Source of the DNA: CAYZIC01 sp964478335
Lineage (GTDB): Bacteria > Verrucomicrobiota > Kiritimatiellia > RFP12 > DVOR01
DNA: 27,887 nt
Assembly (NCBI GenBank): GCA_964478335.1
Contig: CAYZIC010000026.1
Coordinates: forward strand, 1-27,887
Direction of reading: 5' to 3'
Below, one piece after another: positions 1 to 8,735 of this stretch. Numbering within the stretch: position 1 is the first letter of the stretch; each line of letters opens with the position of its first letter. Made by a program: the position numbers and the translations under genes. The notes beneath the pieces were generated by a model. It made no database searches. It worked only from the letters and a program-made list of their open reading frames with translations, and was not told the origin of the DNA.

Positions 1-54
1 AGAATTACTAAAGATTTCTTAGCCTACTGCGACATTTATTGTTGCAATTTACCA

Positions 55-132
55 TTGCGTCACTTAAAAAGACACCGAAATCATTTTTTATGAGGCACTA
101 AAATTGACCGTTGAGTCAAATAAAAAGACGCC
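55..132 (+). repeat. degenerate 22-base direct repeat pair
   Basis: Copies at 55-76 and 111-132 match at 18 of 22 positions and share the core TAAAAAGAC. They are offset by 56 bases. A TTGAC/GTCAA dyad (104-108 with 115-119) overlaps the second copy. This could be a tandem protein-binding site or chance in an AT-rich stretch. Confidence 0.35.
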
Positions 133-218
133 ATAACAAAGAGAGGAAATACACTGGTGACTGTTTGATTTAATGGCTAAAATAAGGCTTGAGGGTATTG
201 TTAACAGTGACGAGTCCT

Positions 219-283
219 CTTGCGAGTGGTGCTCAGATCGCTCGCAAGTCTACGGCGGAGCGGCTATGAGAGCTAGAATGTGG
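219..283 (+). repeat. hairpin-module repeat, copy 1
   Basis: The copy comprises a perfect 8-bp stem (219-226/241-248, 14-base loop) followed by CGGCGGAGCGGCT (253-265) and TAGAATGTGG (274-283). The second arm with its following bases (240-256) matches 26500-26516 at about 13 of 17 positions. CGGCGGAGCGGCT differs by one base from 26400-26412, and TAGAATGTGG recurs at 26433-26442. The shared modules suggest a dispersed non-coding repeat family. Confidence 0.5.
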
Positions 284-399
284 ATTGTCGATTGCCATCC
301 ATTTAATTGCCCCCCTTAATCGGACACACCAAAAGTTTCCACAGCCCAGTCCCAAAAGGCACTAGGCCGTTTCGTGGCCTAGAATAAACAAGATGCTTC

Positions 400-429
400 T
401 TGACTTTAGGGAGCTTTTTATGGTATGGT
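400..429 (+). promoter_or_regulatory. sigma70-type promoter for the lpxK operon
   Basis: The -35 box TTGACT (400-405) and -10 box TATGGT (424-429) are separated by 18 bases. Transcription would start near 436, leaving a leader of about 27 bases before the GTG start at 463. It is the only good match close to the gene. Confidence 0.55.
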
Positions 430-462
430 ATAAGCAAATTTGAGCTTTAAAGGATTTTGAAT

Positions 463-1686
463 GTGAAAAGTAAGGTGCGCAGGATTGAGCGGCTGGAGTC
501 GTATTTAATTAAATTGATCCAACAGGAAGGAGCTGATCAGGTCGAGGATCGGGGTCTGAAGGTGTTGCTCTTTGTCTTGATGTGCTTCTCTAAGCTTTAT
601 GAGGCAGTCGTGCGATTGCGCTTGGCCTGTTTTAACTGGGGTGTGCTGCGGCGGTACCCTTTGGGGTGTCAGGTGATCAGTGTGGGCAATGTCACTGCTG
701 GCGGGACTGGTAAGACTCCAGTGGTGGAAAAGTTTGCCCGGGCTCTCCAAAAGCAGGGACGCAAGGTCGCCATCTTGAGCCGAGGCTATCGTAAAAAGGA
801 GTTGCCGTGGTATCAGCGGCTTTTCTCTGAACAAATCGAGCCGCCGCGTGTGGTGAGTGACGGCAAGCAAGTCTTGTTGGATTCTGAAATGGGGGGTGAC
901 GAACCCTACATGTTGGCGACGAATTTGCCCGGTGTGGTGGTCTTGGTGGACCGTAATCGTGTGAAAAGTGGCCGTTATGCAATTAAGCATTTTGGATGTG
1001 ATACGCTAATTTTGGATGATGGATTTCAATATCAAAAATTGAAACACAGCCACGATGTTGTTTTGGTGGATAAGACGAATCCATTTGGTAATGGTAATCT
1101 TTTGCCACGTGGAGTCTTGCGTGAACCGATGCAAAATATCAAACGGGCTGACTTTATTTTTATCACCAAGTCTGATGGTCAAAGTGAACGGCTACGACAG
1201 CGTATCCATGCGCTCAATCATCGTGCGGAAATCATCGAATGTCGCCATGCTCCACGCATTCTAAAAAATGTTTACGCCCAGGGCGATAAACCGCTTGAGT
1301 GGTTGCGGGGTAAAAAGGTGATGGCACTTTCAGGGATTGCCGTGCCGCAGAGCTTTGAGAAGTTTTTGCGGGGATATGGTGCGACGCTCATTGAATGTGT
1401 GCGCTATGCTGACCACCACCGCTATGCCACGCAGGAGGTGATTGATGTGATCAATCGAGCTGCAAACCAAGGGGCGGCGGCTTTGATTACGACAGAAAAG
1501 GATGCCGTGAGATTTCCTAAGCTTGCCTCGATACCAATCCCGGTCTACTATCTGCGGGTCGATATCGAGATCCTTGACGGCGCAGAAAATTTCGAAGAGG
1601 CCGTGGATCATATCTGCTTTAAGCGAGCAAGTGCACCAAGCAAGTGCGCCACTCAAGACGAAGGGCTCCCAAATGAAGCCCAGTGA
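463..1686 (+). CDS. lpxK: tetraacyldisaccharide 4'-kinase (lipid A 4'-kinase)
   Basis: LpxK phosphorylates the 4' position of the lipid A disaccharide precursor at the cytoplasmic face of the inner membrane. The sequence shows a hydrophobic N-terminal segment (about residues 32-62), the family P-loop GNVTAGGTGKTP (about 75-86) and the DDGFQ motif (about 185-189) that holds a catalytic Asp in the family. At about 407 residues it is longer than the roughly 330-residue E. coli enzyme, with extra residues at both ends. GTG 463 is chosen because AAAGGA (449-454) sits 8 bases upstream; the in-frame TTG at 457 is too close to it. An ATG at 461 is out of frame. It is the first gene of the envelope operon and overlaps murJ by 14 bases. 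It implies an LPS-bearing outer membrane. Confidence 0.93.
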   Translation: MKSKVRRIERLESYLIKLIQQEGADQVEDRGLKVLLFVLMCFSKLYEAVVRLRLACFNWGVLRRYPLGCQVISVGNVTAGGTGKTPVVEKFARALQKQGRKVAILSRGYRKKELPWYQRLFSEQIEPPRVVSDGKQVLLDSEMGGDEPYMLATNLPGVVVLVDRNRVKSGRYAIKHFGCDTLILDDGFQYQKLKHSHDVVLVDKTNPFGNGNLLPRGVLREPMQNIKRADFIFITKSDGQSERLRQRIHALNHRAEIIECRHAPRILKNVYAQGDKPLEWLRGKKVMALSGIAVPQSFEKFLRGYGATLIECVRYADHHRYATQEVIDVINRAANQGAAALITTEKDAVRFPKLASIPIPVYYLRVDIEILDGAENFEEAVDHICFKRASAPSKCATQDEGLPNEAQ

Positions 1687-3298
1687 GCAAGCCACGAGCA
1701 TGGGCGATCCTCAAGGGAGCTCTATTTTGTCCAAGGCTTCTGTCGTCAGTGCGATGACGGCTATTAGCCGTGTGGTGGGGCTGTTGCGTGAATTGCTCAT
1801 GGCGCACTTTTTTGGTACAAGTGCGGTGCAGTCGGCTTTTGTAATTGCGTTTCGTATTCCGAACCTCTTTCGTCGGCTCTTTGGCGAAGGGGCTTTGGGG
1901 GGAGCGTTTACGCCAGTATTTGTCGAGATTGTGGAGCGTGAGGGTGTTGAACGCGCCTCCCTATTTGCTGGGCGGATCATTGGTCTGCTGCTGATGGTGA
2001 TGGGGGTGATGGTTTGCTTGTTGATGGGGGGGACCTATCTCTGTGAGGGATGGTTAGAGCCAGGAAGCCGGTGGATGACCATTTTACCGCTGATGCGGAT
2101 TATGCTTCCTTATTCTATATTGATTTGTGTGGCGGCGATCCTCTCGGCGATGCTTTATGCGCGGGGGAGATTTGCTCGACCGGCATTGACTCCAGGGGTC
2201 CTCAATCTGATTTGGGTGGGGGTCTTGGTCGGCATTTGTCCTTTTGTCGCTCCTGACCAGATGACGAGAATCATGGTGGTCTGTTGGGGAATCTTGGTGG
2301 CAGGAGTGATCCAGGTGGCGTTTCAATTGCCGGAATTGCGGCGATTGGGAATCCACGTGGGGGTCTCAGTTAGGGGCTGGAGGCAGTCGATTTATGTGAA
2401 ACGCGTCTTGCTCTTGATGGCTCCAGCAGCACTGGGGATTGGCCTCTCTCAAATCAATATTTGTATGGATGGCTGGCTTGCCTACTATGCTGCAGAATGG
2501 GCTCCCGCTGCCCTCGAATACGCTGATCGTATTATCTATTTGCCTCTGGGGATGTTTGCCACGGCCTTTATGACGGTCTTGTTGCCGACCTATTCGCAGC
2601 AATATCAGGCACAGCAGATTGATGCAATGAAAGAGACGTTGATTAATGCGTTGCGTAATTTACTTTTTTTAATGATCCCTATTACTCTTGGTTTAATCTG
2701 TTTTTCGCGTGAAGTGATCGAGCTGATCTACCTGTGGAAAAATGGTGCGTTTAATAGTGAGTCGGCACTCTATACCGCTCGAGCCATTTTGGCCTATGCG
2801 CCAGGGTTGGTCGTATTCTCTATTGGCAAGTGTGTGGTACCGGCATTTTACGCAATGCAGGATTTACGCACGCCAGTACGGGTTTCGGTGATGGCTGTAG
2901 TGCTCAATTTTGCGATGAATGTCACGGCAATCTTTGTCTTACCTTATGGATGGGCTCATGCTGGAATGGCCTTGTCGACGGTGCTGTCGAGCTTATTCTC
3001 AACTGTGATTTTGTCAATCTTATTGTCTCGGCGCATCGGTCACTTGGGGGCGAAGGCTATTGGGCAAACAGCGGGCAAATTACTGGTGGCGAGTGCGGTG
3101 GCTTGTGGGGGGATGGTTGTGCTCTATCAAGCAATTGCTCCATGGATGGGCGAGGGGAAGCTCTATGACTTGTTGCACCTCTCACTGCCTGGGACAATCG
3201 GCGGCATGCTCTATTTGGCGATCCTGTATGGCATCGATCGTCAAGGTTTAATGGATTTACTGGCGGCATTGCCCCTTAAAAAGTTGAAAAGGAAATGA
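1673..3298 (+). CDS. murJ: lipid II flippase MurJ (MviN family)
   Basis: MurJ flips the peptidoglycan precursor lipid II across the inner membrane. The protein of about 541 residues is almost wholly hydrophobic with many membrane segments, as expected for the 14-helix MOP-superfamily fold. The N-terminal region has the family pattern SRVVGLLRELLMAHFFG, followed by AFRIPNLFRRLFGEGAL and AFTPVF. ATG 1673 is preferred: AAGGG (1661-1665) lies 7 bases upstream and the start overlaps the lpxK stop, which suggests translational coupling. The open frame reaches back to 1523, but that part only shadows the lpxK 3' end. ATG 1700 is a weaker alternative. A 7-G run lies at 2026-2032. The gene overlaps the next ATG in an ATGA arrangement. 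Confidence 0.95.
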   Translation: MKPSEQATSMGDPQGSSILSKASVVSAMTAISRVVGLLRELLMAHFFGTSAVQSAFVIAFRIPNLFRRLFGEGALGGAFTPVFVEIVEREGVERASLFAGRIIGLLLMVMGVMVCLLMGGTYLCEGWLEPGSRWMTILPLMRIMLPYSILICVAAILSAMLYARGRFARPALTPGVLNLIWVGVLVGICPFVAPDQMTRIMVVCWGILVAGVIQVAFQLPELRRLGIHVGVSVRGWRQSIYVKRVLLLMAPAALGIGLSQINICMDGWLAYYAAEWAPAALEYADRIIYLPLGMFATAFMTVLLPTYSQQYQAQQIDAMKETLINALRNLLFLMIPITLGLICFSREVIELIYLWKNGAFNSESALYTARAILAYAPGLVVFSIGKCVVPAFYAMQDLRTPVRVSVMAVVLNFAMNVTAIFVLPYGWAHAGMALSTVLSSLFSTVILSILLSRRIGHLGAKAIGQTAGKLLVASAVACGGMVVLYQAIAPWMGEGKLYDLLHLSLPGTIGGMLYLAILYGIDRQGLMDLLAALPLKKLKRK

Positions 3299-3303
3299 TC
3301 GTA

Positions 3304-4383
3304 ATGGCTCAAAAAATTTGGATTGCAGCAGGTGGCACGGGTGGACACATCTACCCAGGTTTGGCTGTAGCGGATGCGCTACGTCATGCGGGGCATGAGG
3401 TTGTTTTGTGTGTGTCAGGCAAGCGCCCTGCAGAACGCCACGCCCTCGAGGGCTGGAGGGGGCAATCTTGCATCTCTGGTGCGCGGCCAATGCGACACGT
3501 CCTGGCTAATCTGCTGGCTGTAGTGCGTTGCTATCGAGCAATCAAGCGAGATCGACCTGATTGCCTCTTTTCGACGGGAGGCTATACCGCCTTTGCGCCG
3601 GTGATGGCCGCTCGCCTCCTCGCTATCCCTGTCGTCCTCCATGAGGCGAATGCTTTTCCAGGAAAGGCGATTCGATTTTTTGCTCGACGATGCCAGCTCA
3701 AGGCATTGGCCGTCAGCTTTGAGGAAACCGTGGCGAGAATCCCTGAAAAACAAGCTACGGTTACGGGTTTCCCTATTCGTCAAGACTTAGTCAAGCGCGT
3801 CCTTGCTGCTCGACAAGTGCGTACGACTGACCCAGAGCGTCCCATGACCTTTTTGATAACTGGCGGTAGTCAGGGCGCACACTGGGTGAATGAGACTCTT
3901 GCTGAGGCTTTTTGCATGATTGCGCAAATGAATCTTGGGAAGTTTCGGTTGATTCACCAATGTGGCAAACTGGACGAACTCGCCCTCAAGGCTGTCTATT
4001 CGCGCGCTGGGATTGATGCTCTGGTCGTCCCCTATATCCAAGACATGGCAGAGGCTTATGCTCAGGCCGATTGTGTCTTTGCGAGAGCGGGTGCGGGGAC
4101 CTGCTTTGAATTAGCCGCCTGCCAACTGCCTGCGGTCTTTTTCCCATTGCCAACCGCTGCCGACGACCACCAAACCTTTAATGCACAAGTCTTAGCAAAT
4201 GCTGGTGGGGCTCTTTGCCTTAATCAACGCACCACGACCGCAGCTGATCTATTTACCCTCTTGCAACAATTTCTTCATGCCCCTGAGATCATTCAAGAGA
4301 TGGCCGATCAACTCAAATCATTGCCCACGCACCCCGCAATAGAACGACTCGTGGCTACCATTTTAGAGGAACCCAACGCATGA
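3304..4383 (+). CDS. murG: UDP-GlcNAc:lipid I N-acetylglucosaminyltransferase
   Basis: MurG adds GlcNAc to lipid I to form lipid II on the inner face of the cytoplasmic membrane (GT28, GT-B fold). The N-terminus has the glycine-rich GGTGGH loop (residues 10-15 from this start). A second glycine-rich loop, GGSQGA, opens the C-terminal domain, and a GAGTCFELA...PLPTAADDHQ stretch matches the UDP-GlcNAc-binding region. Length (about 359) is normal. Two starts are possible: ATG 3295 overlaps the murJ stop (ATGA) but is only 1 base from the AAAAGGA box (3287-3293), while ATG 3304 has a 10-base spacing and gives the usual short N-terminus, so 3304 is preferred. Directly following murJ, it places lipid II synthesis and flipping in one transcript. 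Confidence 0.93.
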   Translation: MAQKIWIAAGGTGGHIYPGLAVADALRHAGHEVVLCVSGKRPAERHALEGWRGQSCISGARPMRHVLANLLAVVRCYRAIKRDRPDCLFSTGGYTAFAPVMAARLLAIPVVLHEANAFPGKAIRFFARRCQLKALAVSFEETVARIPEKQATVTGFPIRQDLVKRVLAARQVRTTDPERPMTFLITGGSQGAHWVNETLAEAFCMIAQMNLGKFRLIHQCGKLDELALKAVYSRAGIDALVVPYIQDMAEAYAQADCVFARAGAGTCFELAACQLPAVFFPLPTAADDHQTFNAQVLANAGGALCLNQRTTTAADLFTLLQQFLHAPEIIQEMADQLKSLPTHPAIERLVATILEEPNA

Positions 4384-5636
4384 ATCGATTATTACTCCTG
4401 CTCAGCTGCCTCATTGCCTCGACATTGCTTGCGCAATCGCCCCAACCGCCCAAAGGCCCAGATGTCTACACCATGCAACATCCTGAGGTCCTCAACCAGT
4501 ATACAAGCCCGATCTGGATCGATGCGAACAAAAAACAGATCCATCTCTTGGTTGAAGCAACTGGCGTACCCAAAGGTTACGAAGCCGAATACCTGCTCAT
4601 CGGCAAGTTGAGTGATCGGGCGTATGAGTCATTTGCGATAACATGGGCCAATCCATCGGATATTACCCAGGCGATGACGACTCTTGGTGTCCCCATCGGT
4701 CAGCACGCTGACAGTACCAAGGGGCTTTCCGTCGCCCGAGGAGAACGCTTCACCTTGAGCTTTAAGCATCTTGATGGCAAGGTTCTCACCGATTGGGTCG
4801 TGCTCAGCGACCCCCGCACCCAAAAATCATTTGAGGTAGGATTCCCGTGGGTGGGGGGGGGGCAGACGATTGATATGACGATGCCAGCGAGCATTGTGCC
4901 GGGCTATACCGAGCGTATCTCTCTCTTTGGGTTACCCTATCACGCCGAAAAGGGCCAAGCGTATGGGTCGATTCGTGTGAATCAATCCTTTGAAATGGGG
5001 ACTCCTCTAATTGCAACCTTGACCTGGCAGCAACTCCCCTCTGGCAAGCCTAGAGTCTGTCAAGTCCCCCTTGCGCTTACCCCTAAAACCCTGAGCGCTC
5101 CAGACGAATTGCTCCTCCAGTTAAAACAGTTGAGCCAAGCCCAACAAGATACCTTTATACAAGTTGACTTTGCTGATGACTTAACGATACGCCAGGCTAA
5201 AGGGTTAGCACAAGTCTTGATCGCCACTCAAAAGCAAAGCGACTTCCACTTTGATCAGCCCAATCTGGGCAACCCATTTATACGCGCTTTTTTGCCACAA
5301 GAGAGCTGGCGTAGTCGCCAAGATAGACTCTTTCAACCCTGGGAGGTGCGTATTGCGCCTGCGGAAAAAGGTTGCGGCTACCGCTATACCTTGACACACA
5401 TCCAAGAGGATTGGTCTGGCGAAAACATAGACCCTCGCTTAGTCGCCAAAGACTATCCCTTTACATCGTGGCAAGAATTGCTCACGCTGACCCAAGCAAT
5501 CCATAAAGAATCCTTTAAAATGGATACGGTGCTATTCTTTGTGCCTGCAGATTTGCCCGTCGGCGAGCTCAAGCGTGCACTTCGCGTCATTCAGCAATCA
5601 CTACCTGTCATTTGGATCTTTACTGATGAATCGTAA
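4380..5636 (+). CDS. secreted YdjY-domain protein with 10-G tract
   Basis: A 418-residue exported protein of unknown function. Residues 1-19 form a signal peptide (MNRLLLLLSC hydrophobic core, likely cleavage near LLA-QS). Residues of about 65-160 resemble the YdjY domain known from PVC bacteria: EAEYLLIGKLSDRAYES, then PSDITQAMTTLGVPIG. The C-terminal 35 residues (VLFFVPADLPVGELKRAL...) are weakly reminiscent of the ExbD/TolR periplasmic fold; this is a guess. ATG 4380 overlaps the murG stop (ATGA), with AGAGGA 9 bases upstream. Codons 159-161 lie in an unbroken run of 10 G (4853-4862); a change of one G in either direction gives a stop within eight codons. The place in the operon suggests a role in envelope assembly or surface-protein handling. 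Confidence 0.8.
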   Translation: MNRLLLLLSCLIASTLLAQSPQPPKGPDVYTMQHPEVLNQYTSPIWIDANKKQIHLLVEATGVPKGYEAEYLLIGKLSDRAYESFAITWANPSDITQAMTTLGVPIGQHADSTKGLSVARGERFTLSFKHLDGKVLTDWVVLSDPRTQKSFEVGFPWVGGGQTIDMTMPASIVPGYTERISLFGLPYHAEKGQAYGSIRVNQSFEMGTPLIATLTWQQLPSGKPRVCQVPLALTPKTLSAPDELLLQLKQLSQAQQDTFIQVDFADDLTIRQAKGLAQVLIATQKQSDFHFDQPNLGNPFIRAFLPQESWRSRQDRLFQPWEVRIAPAEKGCGYRYTLTHIQEDWSGENIDPRLVAKDYPFTSWQELLTLTQAIHKESFKMDTVLFFVPADLPVGELKRALRVIQQSLPVIWIFTDES

Positions 5637-7089
5637 AAGTGGCTTAAAAATCCTCATGAATGTTGTCTGGGTCGTGATGATTCTGGCGATTGCGGCGAGC
5701 TTGCGCATTCCGCGCCTCACCCATCTTGAGGTGACCGATACCGAGGTTCCGCATCTCCTCCAGATTGCCTCTCTAGCAGAGACGGATCTTTTATTAGCGG
5801 AGTCACACGGTGTCCTCGGTAATGAGGTGAGGTGCTTTCATCAAATGACTGCGCCCCTGGTGCGCTTTTTCTCCATGCGAGACAACCACTATTCTCTGCG
5901 CGCCTATCGCTGGTCGGCAATGCTCTTCCCGTTGCTGGCGCTCCTCTTTGTCCCATTGTTTGGCCTCATGCGTAGGCAGGGGCTCTTTGTCAACGAGGTG
6001 AGCGTCGGCATGGCGATGCTCTTTATGGCAGTCTCGCCCACACTCTGCGCAGTGAGTCGAACCGTGACACCAGACAACGTGTTGCTCTTTATTATGGGGG
6101 GCGTTTTGGTCGCTAATCGTGCTTATGTGCAATGGCCATCTCTGGTTGCGGTCTTTTTTGTAGGTGCGCTATTGGCTCTAGGCGTTGCGGTCGATGGTCA
6201 CTTTATCGTCTTTGTGATCGCCTTTTTTCCTGCGGTCTTGATTGGCGCAGGGTGGAGTCGGTTGACCATCTATTGGCGTTCGCTCCACGTGGTGATCGGT
6301 ATGGTAGTCCTTGCCGCACTGAGCTACGCGCTCGCTCCGCAGAGTTGCTTGAGTCTCGATGCGATTCACGCCTCTTGGCAAGGAGGAGCAGTCTGCCAAT
6401 GGCTGACTGCTCAGCTCTCACCGACTACGCTCATCGTAAGTGTGCCCATAGTGCTCTTGCTCATCATAACCTGTGTTTGGGGGTGGATTCGAGATGATCA
6501 TCGCATGGTGCGCTTTTACTCTATTTATCTCCTGTTTGTCTGCCTCATTGCTTGCTTTGATGAGGGATTCTTTGAGGTCGGATATCCCATTTTGCTCTCT
6601 TTTGTCTTGATGTTAGCGGGCAATGGCGTGGGCATTTTGTTTGAGATTCTAGAGTCGCGCCGAGGAGCGCTTGCTGCACAAATCGCCGTCATGGCGATTG
6701 CTCTCTCCTGGGTCGCGGGGCAGATCATCACAACCATTCATGACTTAAAGCAGATCCCGCCAACCGGCCTCAGTGAAGTAGGGCACTATCGTAAGTTGAT
6801 TTTAGAGCCTACGCAAACTGCGTATCCCAATGTGTTGGTTTCTCTCTCCGAACCATCCCGCAGTCAGCTTTTGTGGCAGATACGCTTTGCTCATACTGTA
6901 TTGACTGCTCCTCCTAACACCATTCCCCCGGCACTCCTCTCACCCGGCATCCTCTTTGCCGATATCGATCAACAAGCCACACTCTCCAAACAATTCCAAG
7001 GGCTCGTCTTTGAAACGATCCGCCTCTCACATCAGCATCAAATCCTTGTGGCCTATCCCAAAGGTCGCCAATCTCTTATTAGGAAATAG
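5626..7089 (+). CDS. multi-span membrane glycosyltransferase, GT-C/GT39-like
   Basis: A polytopic membrane protein of about 487 residues, with roughly ten hydrophobic segments. An acidic first extracytoplasmic loop (THLEVTDTEVPHL) follows the first helix, as in ArnT/PMT-type GT-C enzymes that use polyprenyl-phosphate sugars. The next segment (YRWSAMLFPLLALLFVPLFG) also fits that group. No unambiguous catalytic signature can be shown by eye, so the substrate is unknown. ATG 5626 overlaps the stop of the preceding gene by 11 bases; ATG 5656 is an alternative, and the open frame back to 5539 only shadows the upstream gene. It is followed 2 bases later by the exosortase gene. In exosortase systems, neighbouring glycosyltransferases often modify exported proteins or build exopolysaccharide; here that role is inferred. 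Confidence 0.7.
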   Translation: MNRKSGLKILMNVVWVVMILAIAASLRIPRLTHLEVTDTEVPHLLQIASLAETDLLLAESHGVLGNEVRCFHQMTAPLVRFFSMRDNHYSLRAYRWSAMLFPLLALLFVPLFGLMRRQGLFVNEVSVGMAMLFMAVSPTLCAVSRTVTPDNVLLFIMGGVLVANRAYVQWPSLVAVFFVGALLALGVAVDGHFIVFVIAFFPAVLIGAGWSRLTIYWRSLHVVIGMVVLAALSYALAPQSCLSLDAIHASWQGGAVCQWLTAQLSPTTLIVSVPIVLLLIITCVWGWIRDDHRMVRFYSIYLLFVCLIACFDEGFFEVGYPILLSFVLMLAGNGVGILFEILESRRGALAAQIAVMAIALSWVAGQIITTIHDLKQIPPTGLSEVGHYRKLILEPTQTAYPNVLVSLSEPSRSQLLWQIRFAHTVLTAPPNTIPPALLSPGILFADIDQQATLSKQFQGLVFETIRLSHQHQILVAYPKGRQSLIRK

Positions 7090-7091
7090 CT

Positions 7092-8735
7092 ATGACTCGC
7101 TCACAGATCCGCCATGGGCTCTTTGCTCTAACCATCGTAATCGGTATTTATTTAATCTATCCGACGATCGGCTACACCATCTACCACCTCAATGATCCCA
7201 CTGAAAATATGGCTTATGCGTGGCTTGTCCCTATCGGATCAATCCTCCTAATCTCGATGCGCCGCAAGCAAATCCTCTCAAGCTTAGGCAAACCCGAATG
7301 CCTCCAAGCGCTCATTCCTCTCTTGATTATGATGGGTTGTTTTCTCTTTGGAGAACGCGGCGGTCAAGGGCGTCTTTCGCAGATGGCATTGGCGTGGAGT
7401 GTCTTACTTTTCCCATTTGCCTTTTATGGTTGGCGTGCAGCGCGCTGGTTGATTTTACCGGCATTCTTCTTGATGTTTATCATCCCCATTGACTTCCTCG
7501 ACAGCTTGACCTTTGGCTTACGCATGGTGACCGTACACCTCTCTACAGCCGTGCTCAATGGCGTGGGCATTGCCGTGCAAAATGTCGGCACTGCGATTCA
7601 CTCGACTTCTGCAGCTACGCCTTTTAGCTTAGATGTCGCAGATCCATGTAGTGGTATTCGCTCGCTCTTTGGCATTATGGCTTTTACTGCCCTCTATGGT
7701 GCCTTTGTCTTGCGCCGCAAACGCTCCCGCTGGATCCTCTTTCTTGCATCATTCCCACTAGCGATGGTGGGTAATGTAATTCGTCTTTTCTTAACCGGTG
7801 TAGTAGCCTCCATGGGAGGTCAAGCGGCGGGGATGACCTTGCATGATCATGCCCTCTTTGTAATTGGTCCGATCACCTTCCTCTTTGTCTTTCTCATCTC
7901 GGACTTTTTGGCCAACCGCGAAAAGAAATATCCCCCGCCTCAGCCCGAGCTAGCCCCGTGCGCTACGGAGGTCACTACGCGTGATCTTGTGCTGCTGACA
8001 ACCATCCCGGTGGTGATGGTCGCAATTGCGGCTTGGTTGGCACTCTCGGGATCGGTGCAATATGATGCCAATGACTTTGTCGTGCGCACGCCGCCGATTT
8101 TGCAGGGATACACCATGCGCTATCCCGCATTTTGCCAAAACAAAGCCTGTCTCTATTCGGATGCTTACGCACACCCTCAAAGCGTCAAGCCCATCCCGTG
8201 CCCTCTGTGCAAAGGCGAAATGCGCAACTTCTCCTATGCAGAATACTCCATCTTGCCTCGTGACACACGCTTGATGAAAGCCGACTACGTCAATGGCTAT
8301 GGCGATGTCTACCACTGCTCGATCGTCATCGCTGGTCAAAGCCGTGGATCGATTCACAGACCGGAAATGTGCTTACCAGCGCAAGGCTTCTCATTGACCG
8401 CACGACAATCGATGGATGTCTCCTTACCAGATGGCTCAAGTCAGCCCATCTCCTATATGCAGATCAATCGTAAAGGGATGAATAAAGAAGGCTTCTGCTA
8501 CTTTTTCTTCTCCCTTGATCGTCGCTGCAACACCCATAACGAACGCATCTTCAGCGATGTGTGGATGCGCACCATGCACAATCGTATCATTCGCTGGTGC
8601 ATGGTAACGCTACGCAGCGACAATGATTTTGAGAGCGATATCGGCCGAGAGGATCTCCAGCAATTCGTGAAAGAATTACTTCCCCAACTGATCTTAAAAG
8701 GTCCCCCCGATGCCTCAGCTTACCCAGGCCACTAG
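7092..8735 (+). CDS. exosortase fused to an EpsI domain, with a four-Cys insert
   Basis: Exosortases are membrane Cys proteases/transpeptidases that process PEP-CTERM-type sorting signals. Residues 1-275 hold about eight membrane segments and the catalytic set: Cys186 in DPCSGIRSL, Arg231 in VGNVIRL and a His in LHDHA (251 or 253). After a Pro-rich linker and another membrane helix (about 299-318), the EpsI domain shows its hallmark HRPEMCLP (422-429) and ends near residue 530. Inside it lies C348-x4-C353 ... C370-x2-C373, a zinc-ribbon-like insert not usual for EpsI. AGGA (7081-7084) precedes ATG 7092 by 7 bases. No protein with a PEP-CTERM-like tail was found in the window, so the substrates must lie elsewhere. 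The 3' end overlaps the DUF192 gene by 26 bases. Confidence 0.9.
   Translation: MTRSQIRHGLFALTIVIGIYLIYPTIGYTIYHLNDPTENMAYAWLVPIGSILLISMRRKQILSSLGKPECLQALIPLLIMMGCFLFGERGGQGRLSQMALAWSVLLFPFAFYGWRAARWLILPAFFLMFIIPIDFLDSLTFGLRMVTVHLSTAVLNGVGIAVQNVGTAIHSTSAATPFSLDVADPCSGIRSLFGIMAFTALYGAFVLRRKRSRWILFLASFPLAMVGNVIRLFLTGVVASMGGQAAGMTLHDHALFVIGPITFLFVFLISDFLANREKKYPPPQPELAPCATEVTTRDLVLLTTIPVVMVAIAAWLALSGSVQYDANDFVVRTPPILQGYTMRYPAFCQNKACLYSDAYAHPQSVKPIPCPLCKGEMRNFSYAEYSILPRDTRLMKADYVNGYGDVYHCSIVIAGQSRGSIHRPEMCLPAQGFSLTARQSMDVSLPDGSSQPISYMQINRKGMNKEGFCYFFFSLDRRCNTHNERIFSDVWMRTMHNRIIRWCMVTLRSDNDFESDIGREDLQQFVKELLPQLILKGPPDASAYPGH

Larger units (their letters stand above)
1..462. other. non-coding leader region before the envelope operon
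   Basis: No convincing gene is seen here. The stretch holds a degenerate 22-base direct repeat (55-76 and 111-132), an 8-bp perfect stem CTTGCGAG/CTCGCAAG (219-226 with 241-248), a segment resembling the dispersed hairpin modules found elsewhere in the window (253-283), a 7-bp stem CTAGGCC/GGCCTAG (362-368 with 376-382) without a following T tract, and the likely lpxK promoter (400-429). The 5' neighbour lies outside the window, so some of this may be its 3' region. Confidence 0.7.

Noticed and set aside
362..382. CTAGGCC/GGCCTAG hairpin as a terminator
   Set aside because: No T tract follows on the plus strand, and only a weak one on the minus strand where no gene is known.
1523..1672. 50-codon N-terminal extension of MurJ
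   Set aside because: It lies within the lpxK coding end in another frame; ATG 1673 has a proper ribosome-binding site and gives a normal MurJ start.
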